Below, piece after piece: positions 59,408 to 64,000 of a stretch of DNA of 64,000 nucleotides (within the stretch, counting starts at the first letter, position 1; every line of letters begins with the position of its first letter). The stretch is from positions 655,001 to 719,000 of the forward strand of contig NZ_KB907500.1 in the NCBI RefSeq assembly GCF_000382065.1, written 5' to 3'. The position numbers and the translations under genes were made by a program. Source of the DNA: Stenotrophomonas hibiscicola ATCC 19867. Lineage in GTDB: Bacteria; Pseudomonadota; Gammaproteobacteria; Xanthomonadales; Xanthomonadaceae. The notes beneath the pieces are model-generated. The model was not told the origin of the DNA. It ran no database searches and saw only the letters and a program-made list of their open reading frames with translations.

Positions 59408-60331
59408 TTATGCTCCCACGCGCAGATCGCGGCGGGCGTTGAGGTAGTCGGCCGCAGTAATCGCCTTGCCACCTTCCCGCTGCAGTACACGCAGGCGCAG
59501 TGCGCCCTGGCCACAGGCGATGTCGATGCCATCACGGCCGGCGGCCAGCACCGTGCCCGGCGCCTGGCCGTGGTCTGCCTCCAGTGCCACCGCGCCATGG
59601 ATGCGCACGCGTTCGCCGGCCAGCGTTGCCTCGGCGATCGGCCACGGATTGAACGCGCGCACGGTACGCGCCAGCGCGCTGGCGTCCTGCGCCCAGTCCA
59701 GCCTGGCTTCGGCCTTGTCCAGCTTGTGCGCATACGTCACGCCCTGTTCCGGCTGCGGCCGCGCGATCGGCTTGATGCCCGCGCGCAGCAGGCCCAGGCC
59801 ATCGGACAACACCTGGGCACCAAGCTCGGCGAGCTTGTCATGCAGCTGGCCGCCGGTATCGGTGGCCGCGATCGGCAGCTCCTGGTGCAGCAGCACCGGG
59901 CCGGTATCCAGGCCGGCCTCCATCTGCATGAGGCAGACGCCGGTCTTCGCATCGCCGGCCTGGATCGCACGCTGGATCGGCGCGGCACCGCGCCAGCGCG
60001 GCAGCAGCGAGGCATGCACGTTCCAGCAGCCATGGGTCGGAATGGCCAGCACCGCCTTGGGCAGGATCAGGCCGTAGGCGACCACCACCATCAGGTCCGG
60101 CTGCAGGTCGCGCAGCTGCCGCTGGGCAGCTTCATCCTTCAGAGATTCGGGCTGGTAGACCGGAATGCCACGGGCCACGGCTTCGAGCTTGACCGGCGAC
60201 GGCGCCAGGCCACGGCCACGGCCGGCCGGGCGGTCAGGCTGGGTATAGACGGCCACGACCTCGTGGTGGCGCGCCGCAGCGCGCAGCGACGACACCGCGA
60301 ATTCCGGCGTACCGGCAAAGACAATCCTCAT
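59408..60331 (-). CDS. fmt: Methionyl-tRNA formyltransferase
   Basis: This 307-residue enzyme formylates initiator Met-tRNA. It shows the N-terminal [16 protein letters not shown], the active-site [20 protein letters not shown] and the C-terminal tRNA-binding domain. The start at 60331 begins the family N-terminus. It forms the def-fmt-rsmB group with its neighbours. Confidence 0.97.
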   Translation of the reverse strand: MRIVFAGTPEFAVSSLRAAARHHEVVAVYTQPDRPAGRGRGLAPSPVKLEAVARGIPVYQPESLKDEAAQRQLRDLQPDLMVVVAYGLILPKAVLAIPTHGCWNVHASLLPRWRGAAPIQRAIQAGDAKTGVCLMQMEAGLDTGPVLLHQELPIAATDTGGQLHDKLAELGAQVLSDGLGLLRAGIKPIARPQPEQGVTYAHKLDKAEARLDWAQDASALARTVRAFNPWPIAEATLAGERVRIHGAVALEADHGQAPGTVLAAGRDGIDIACGQGALRLRVLQREGGKAITAADYLNARRDLRVGA

Positions 60332-60362
60332 GGCTACCCCACTTGCAGGATGGATTCGTGCA

Positions 60363-60394
60363 GGAAAGAAAACGGCGCCGTCGGCCGGCGCCGT
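60363..60394 (-). terminator. Possible terminator or attenuator between def and fmt
   Basis: On the minus strand ACGGCGCC / GGCGCCGT is followed by TTTTCTTTC. A second hairpin (GGGCCACCC/GGGTGGCCC) is at 60420-60440. It may partly separate def from fmt-rsmB. Confidence 0.55.
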
Positions 60395-60451
60395 ACAGCC
60401 CGCGCGCGTCGCGCAGGCACGGGCCACCCGAAGGGTGGCCCGGATTGGCGA

Positions 60452-60964
60452 TCACGCCACGTGCTTGCGCTGCTTGGCCAGCTTCTTGCGCACCATCTCG
60501 CGCTTGAGCGGCGACAGATAATCGATGAACAGCTTGCCGTCCAGGTGGTCCATCTCGTGCTGGATGCAGGTGGCCAGCACTTCGCCAGCCTCCAGCTGCT
60601 GTTCCTTGCCGTTGCGGTCCAGGTATTTCACGGTGATGGTATCGGCACGGGTCACGTCGGCGAAGATGCCCGGAACCGACAGGCAACCTTCCTGGTACAC
60701 CCGGCCCCCTTCCCTGGCGACGATTTCCGGGTTGATGAACACCTGCGGTTCATTCTTTTCTTCGCTGACATCGATGACCATGAAGCGCTTGTGCACGTCC
60801 ACCTGGGTGGCAGCCAGGCCGATGCCCGGCGCGTCGTACATGGTCTGGAACATGTTGTCGATCAGTTCCTGGAAGGCCGGCGTGGTGACTTCAGCGGCGT
60901 CGATCAACGCGGCCTTGGTACGCAGGCGCGGATCGGGGAACTCGAGAATGGGGAGAAGGGCCAT
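60452..60964 (-). CDS. def: Peptide deformylase
   Basis: This 170-residue metal enzyme removes the N-terminal formyl group from new proteins. The three signatures are [17 protein letters not shown] and QHEMDHLDG (Cys, His and His metal ligands). The start at 60964 gives [18 protein letters not shown]. It leads the def-fmt-rsmB group and is divergent from the LysM gene. Confidence 0.98.
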   Translation of the reverse strand: MALLPILEFPDPRLRTKAALIDAAEVTTPAFQELIDNMFQTMYDAPGIGLAATQVDVHKRFMVIDVSEEKNEPQVFINPEIVAREGGRVYQEGCLSVPGIFADVTRADTITVKYLDRNGKEQQLEAGEVLATCIQHEMDHLDGKLFIDYLSPLKREMVRKKLAKQRKHVA

Positions 60965-61024
60965 GGCTGTTTCCGGGTAATGGGCCGGCACGCCGGCATA
61001 CGTCGCAGATTCTAGCTCCAACGC

Positions 61025-61055
61025 TTGCCTTGCGCCCCGGTTTCTGGACTATAGT
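61025..61055 (+). promoter_or_regulatory. Possible promoter of the LysM gene
   Basis: TTGCCT (61025-61030) and TATAGT (61050-61055) are 19 bases apart, about 35 bases before the LysM gene start. The spacer is long, so this is a moderate candidate. Confidence 0.45.
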
Positions 61056-61090
61056 GCGCGGACCTGTTGGGGAATCAGGGCTTCACACCT

Positions 61091-62224
61091 ATGTTGCTTC
61101 GTTTTCGTACGGTCGTCGCCGCGGCGATGCTGACCGTGGCTGCCTATGCTACCGCCGTGGAAGTGAATGGCGGGCACCCGGACACCTATGTGGTCCGAAA
61201 AGGGGATACGTTGTGGGATATCGCCGCACGTTTCCTGCAGAAGCCCTGGCTGTGGCCGGAGATCTGGCAGGCCAATCCACAGATCGCCAATCCGCACCTG
61301 ATCTATCCCGGTGACGTGCTCAGCCTGGCCTACCTGGACCGGGTGACCGTCGCTGCCAAGCCCGGCCCGCGCCAGGAAGCCCCGATCGATGCCATTCCGC
61401 TGGCCCAGGTCGAGCCGTTCCTGAAGCAGCTGAGCGTGGTCGACAGCATCGACCAGCTGCCCTACGTGGCCGGCCTGGAAGAAGAGCGCCTGCGCGTCAC
61501 CAGCGGCAGCGCGGTGTACGTGCGCCTGGCCGACGCCCAGCTGGGCCAGCGCTGGGCCGTGGTCCGCCCGACCGTGCGCTACGCCCAGCCCAAGCCCACC
61601 GAGGACCTGACCGCCAACGGCGACGTCACCCCGGGCAGCGGCAACCTGTGGCGGGCCTACAACGCCCCCAACCACCGCCGCGGCGTGCTTGGCTATGAGC
61701 TGGCCCAGGTCGCCACCGGCACCATCACCCACGTCGCCGGCGGCAAGGTCGAGGCGTCCACCCTGGTGCTGGACAAGAACGAGGGCGGCCGCGAGGTACG
61801 TGCGGGCGACCGCCTGGTCCCGGTCGAGGCCAGGCCCTACGACCTGCAGTTCATCCCCCATGTCCCGGCCGCCGGTGTCGAGGGCGTCGACGTGCGCGTG
61901 CTGGCCGTTGCCGACATGTTCACCGCTGGTGGGCCGCGCGACGTGATCGCGATCTCCGCAGGCCGCGCGCAGGGCGTGGACAACGGCACCGTGTTCTCGC
62001 TGTGGCGCCCGGGCCGCCACGTGGCGCACCGCATGAAGTACCCGAACTCCTCGCGCATGGATGATTCGCTCAGCACCGGCGCCGGCCGCGTCTCGCTGCC
62101 GGACGAATACGCCGCACACGCCATGGTGTTCCGTACCTTCGACAACGTCAGCTACGCACTGGTGATGCAGGGCGTGAAGCCGGTGCGCGTTGGATACAAC
62201 GCACTGCACCCGGATGCGCGGTAG
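61091..62224 (+). CDS. LysM-domain peptidoglycan-binding protein
   Basis: The 377-residue exported protein has a signal peptide (MLLRFRTVVAAAMLTVAAYATA) and one LysM domain (residues 30-80: TYVVRKGDTLWDIAARFLQKPWLWPEIWQANPQIANPHLIYPGDVLSL). The rest is beta-rich and of unknown function. The conserved LysM gene often sits between def and dprA in gammaproteobacteria. Its stop codon coincides with the start of a SMAG copy. Confidence 0.88.
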   Translation: MLLRFRTVVAAAMLTVAAYATAVEVNGGHPDTYVVRKGDTLWDIAARFLQKPWLWPEIWQANPQIANPHLIYPGDVLSLAYLDRVTVAAKPGPRQEAPIDAIPLAQVEPFLKQLSVVDSIDQLPYVAGLEEERLRVTSGSAVYVRLADAQLGQRWAVVRPTVRYAQPKPTEDLTANGDVTPGSGNLWRAYNAPNHRRGVLGYELAQVATGTITHVAGGKVEASTLVLDKNEGGREVRAGDRLVPVEARPYDLQFIPHVPAAGVEGVDVRVLAVADMFTAGGPRDVIAISAGRAQGVDNGTVFSLWRPGRHVAHRMKYPNSSRMDDSLSTGAGRVSLPDEYAAHAMVFRTFDNVSYALVMQGVKPVRVGYNALHPDAR

Positions 62225-62307
62225 AGTCGACTGTTAGTCGACTGCTCTTCACCGCCCCCCGAAAGCGCCCGCGCTGCGCGCGGTAGTCGACTGACAGTCG
62301 ACTCTAC
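62221..62307. repeat. SMAG-type inverted pair with GTAGAGTCGACTG stem
   Basis: A forward copy (GTAGAGTCGACTGTTAGTCG) and an inverse copy (GTCGACTGACAGTCGACTCTAC) are separated by about 40 bases. The first base group GTAG forms the stop codon of the LysM gene (TAG at 62222-62224). Confidence 0.82.
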
Positions 62308-62344
62308 AGGGGCGGTCTCCGGCAAAGTCTGACAGCCACATGCG

Positions 62345-62368
62345 AAGGCGCCCTAGGGCGCCTTTGTT
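62345..62368 (+). terminator. Rho-independent terminator of the LysM gene
   Basis: AAGGCGCCC / GGGCGCCTT with a TA loop is followed by TTGTT, after the SMAG pair and before dprA. The T run is short. Confidence 0.6.
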
Positions 62369-62390
62369 GCATGCGCTCGATAGTGGGGGG

Positions 62391-63518
62391 ATGACCAACC
62401 AAGCTGACGAGGCGCTGCTGCGCCTGTTGATGGCAGGCGGCGCGCTGGCACCACGGCGGGCCCTGCTGCAGGCCGCAGGCAGGGCGGAAACCGCGATCGC
62501 GCAGGGTGCCGCGAACTGGCGCGCGCACGGTTGCACGCCAGAGCAGTGCGCCGCACTGGACCGCCCCGACGCCCGGGCCTTGGCCGTAGCACGGCGCTGG
62601 CTGGAAGACGACAACCAGCACCTGCTGGCCTTCACCGATCCGGCCTTCCCCCCGCCCCTGCTGGATGTCCCCAATCCCCCCCTTGCGCTGTTCATCGCCG
62701 GCGACCCCAGCCGGGCCTGGCGCCCATCGGTTGCGCTGGTCGGCAGCCGCTCGCCAACGCCGGGCGGACGCGCGCTGGCAGCCCGGTTTGCCGGCTGCTT
62801 CGTCGACGCCGGGCTGGCGGTGACCAGCGGCCTGGCGGCGGGCATCGATGCCGCCGCCCACCAGGCCACGCTGGACGCGGGGGGCTGCACCGTGGCGGTG
62901 ATCGGCACCGGACCGGACCGCGCCTATCCGGACAGCCACGCCCGGCTGCAGGCGCGCATCGCCGCCGAAGGCGTGGTGCTCAGCGAGTACCTGCCCGGCA
63001 CGCCCGCACGCCCCGGCCACTTTCCTGCCCGCAACCGGCTGGTAGCCGGGCTGGCCCTGGCCACGGTGGTGGTCGAGGCCGCCCAACGCTCGGGTGCCCT
63101 GATCACCGCACGCCTGGCCGCCGAGGCCGGCCGCGAGGTCTGCGCCCTGCCCGGCTCGGTGCTCAATCCGCGCGCTGCGGGCTGCCACAGGCTGATCCGC
63201 GAGGGTGCCGCACTGGTCGAGCGCCCGGAGGAGGTCCTCGAACTGCTGGCCCCCGCCCTCCGCCAGCAGCTGCCGGGCTTGCAATCACGGCTGGCCACCC
63301 CCACTGAACAGGCACCGCCTGCACGCCTGCCGGCGCACTGGGCCGACGACCCTGACTACCAGTGCTTGTGGCGGGCGCTGGAGCACAACCCAAGCAGTAT
63401 GGATTCACTGATCACACGCTGTGGATTGACGGCGCCCCAGGTGTCCTCCATGCTGCTGGCCATGGAACTGGCGGGAATCGTGGTGTGCGTACACGGCCGC
63501 TACTGTCGAACTCCCTAG
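62391..63518 (+). CDS. dprA: DNA-processing protein DprA
   Basis: This 375-residue protein binds single-stranded DNA and loads RecA during natural transformation. The Rossmann core is seen as [17 protein letters not shown], with [38 protein letters not shown] and a C-terminal winged-helix domain ([27 protein letters not shown]). The start at 62391 fits the family length. smg follows. Confidence 0.95.
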   Translation: MTNQADEALLRLLMAGGALAPRRALLQAAGRAETAIAQGAANWRAHGCTPEQCAALDRPDARALAVARRWLEDDNQHLLAFTDPAFPPPLLDVPNPPLALFIAGDPSRAWRPSVALVGSRSPTPGGRALAARFAGCFVDAGLAVTSGLAAGIDAAAHQATLDAGGCTVAVIGTGPDRAYPDSHARLQARIAAEGVVLSEYLPGTPARPGHFPARNRLVAGLALATVVVEAAQRSGALITARLAAEAGREVCALPGSVLNPRAAGCHRLIREGAALVERPEEVLELLAPALRQQLPGLQSRLATPTEQAPPARLPAHWADDPDYQCLWRALEHNPSSMDSLITRCGLTAPQVSSMLLAMELAGIVVCVHGRYCRTP

Positions 63519-63561
63519 TTTCTTCACCTCCACAGCGTCGCGCGACGCAGGCCGAGGGGCA

Positions 63562-64000
63562 ATGAAAGAGAGCATCCTGGATGTACTGCTGTACCTGTTT
63601 GAACACTATTTCAGCGAAGATGCGGACCTGATCCGTGACCGCGATTCGCTCCAGAACGGCCTGATCCAGGCCGGTTTCAGCCCAACCGAGATCAACAAGG
63701 CGTTCGACTGGCTCGATGCCCTGGCCGCGCAGCGGCCGAGCGTGGCCCAGGCTCGGGTCGATGGCCCCGTTCGCGTGTACCACGGCCCCGAGCTGGACAA
63801 GCTGGACGTGGAATGCCGCGGGTTCCTGCTGTACCTGGAACAGCACGGCATCCTCGATGCCGACCAGCGCGAGCTGGTGCTGGACCGGGCAATGGCCCTG
63901 GACCAGGACGAACTGGACCTGGACGACCTGAAGTGGGTCGTGCTGATGGTGCTGTTCAACCAGCCCGGCTCCGAGGCGGCGTATGCCTGGATGGAGACGC
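63562..64000 (+). CDS. smg: Smg family protein (DUF494), partial
   Basis: The frame runs off the right edge after about 146 codons; the full protein is usually near 155-160 residues. It begins [24 protein letters not shown] with a GAGGGG ribosome site ahead and has the DUF494 block [50 protein letters not shown]. The dprA-smg-topA order is common; topA would be next. The function is not known. Confidence 0.93.
   Translation, partial: MKESILDVLLYLFEHYFSEDADLIRDRDSLQNGLIQAGFSPTEINKAFDWLDALAAQRPSVAQARVDGPVRVYHGPELDKLDVECRGFLLYLEQHGILDADQRELVLDRAMALDQDELDLDDLKWVVLMVLFNQPGSEAAYAWMET

Noticed and set aside
58202-61015. 937-codon plus-strand frame across rsmB, fmt and def
   Set aside because: It spans three well-supported genes on the other strand and has only low-complexity antisense composition.

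Overview
The window is a GC-rich bacterial chromosome segment, most likely from Stenotrophomonas (S. maltophilia complex, Xanthomonadaceae). The evidence is the gene content and many short palindromes of the SMAG (Stenotrophomonas GTAG) type, with cores such as GTAGAGCCGAGC..GCTCGGC, lying between genes. Supporting features are a single-gene opgH, a pyruvate dehydrogenase E3 that carries its own lipoyl domain, an XrvA-like H-NS protein, and a chromosomal CmlA/FloR-type efflux pump. There is no integrase, transposase, phage gene or CRISPR array, so this is mainly core chromosome with a few accessory genes.

Layout. 1-2.95 kb: the first part of the atp operon on the minus strand (atpI-atpB-atpE-atpF-atpH-atpA, atpA cut by the left edge) with a good sigma70 promoter. 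3.3-9.7 kb: two outer-membrane barrel genes flank aceF-lpdA (pyruvate dehydrogenase E2 and E3) and a hypoxanthine/uracil DNA glycosylase. 9.8-17.6 kb: glpD-glpK, an orphan metQ, a WYL regulator, a lipoprotein, a DUF481 barrel protein and hemC, with SMAG repeats in most gaps. 17.6-22.7 kb: a repeat-rich gap, then algR-algZ, an esterase and opgH. 23-31.3 kb: a TonB receptor with a possible Fur box, a 56-residue small ORF, a DUF2628 membrane protein, a chemoreceptor, an epimerase, and an S41-peptidase/MarR divergent pair around a 20-bp palindrome.

31.4-44.3 kb is the most accessory-looking part. It holds a KGG stress protein with polyglutamine, a VOC protein, an S8 autotransporter protease, a CmlA-like pump with a possible leader peptide, DUF2383, a GST, a DsbB-like protein, an H-NS-like protein, DoxX, a Tat-exported serine hydrolase and two adjoining genes of unknown function. 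44.4-48.1 kb: tRNA-Ile(CAU), a HipA/YjjJ-family kinase gene with TTACGTAA boxes at its start, and rpoD. 48.2-53 kb: dtd, a lysophospholipid acyltransferase, ribA and two bacterial-PH-domain membrane proteins. 53-58 kb: cell-surface polysaccharide genes (CDP-glycerol transferase-like, WaaE-like GT2, WaaL-like ligase, ArnT-like GT39). 58-64 kb: the conserved def-fmt-rsmB group, divergent from a LysM protein, dprA and smg (cut by the right edge).

Functionally the window is mostly energy metabolism (ATP synthase, PDH, glycerol use), envelope biogenesis (LPS, glucans, outer-membrane proteins) and translation or sigma factors. No complete new system is evident. The points most worth following are the HipA-like gene with its operator-like boxes, the leader and hairpins before the efflux gene, the S41/MarR palindrome, the unknown pair at 43-44 kb, and the non-coding repeat structures.
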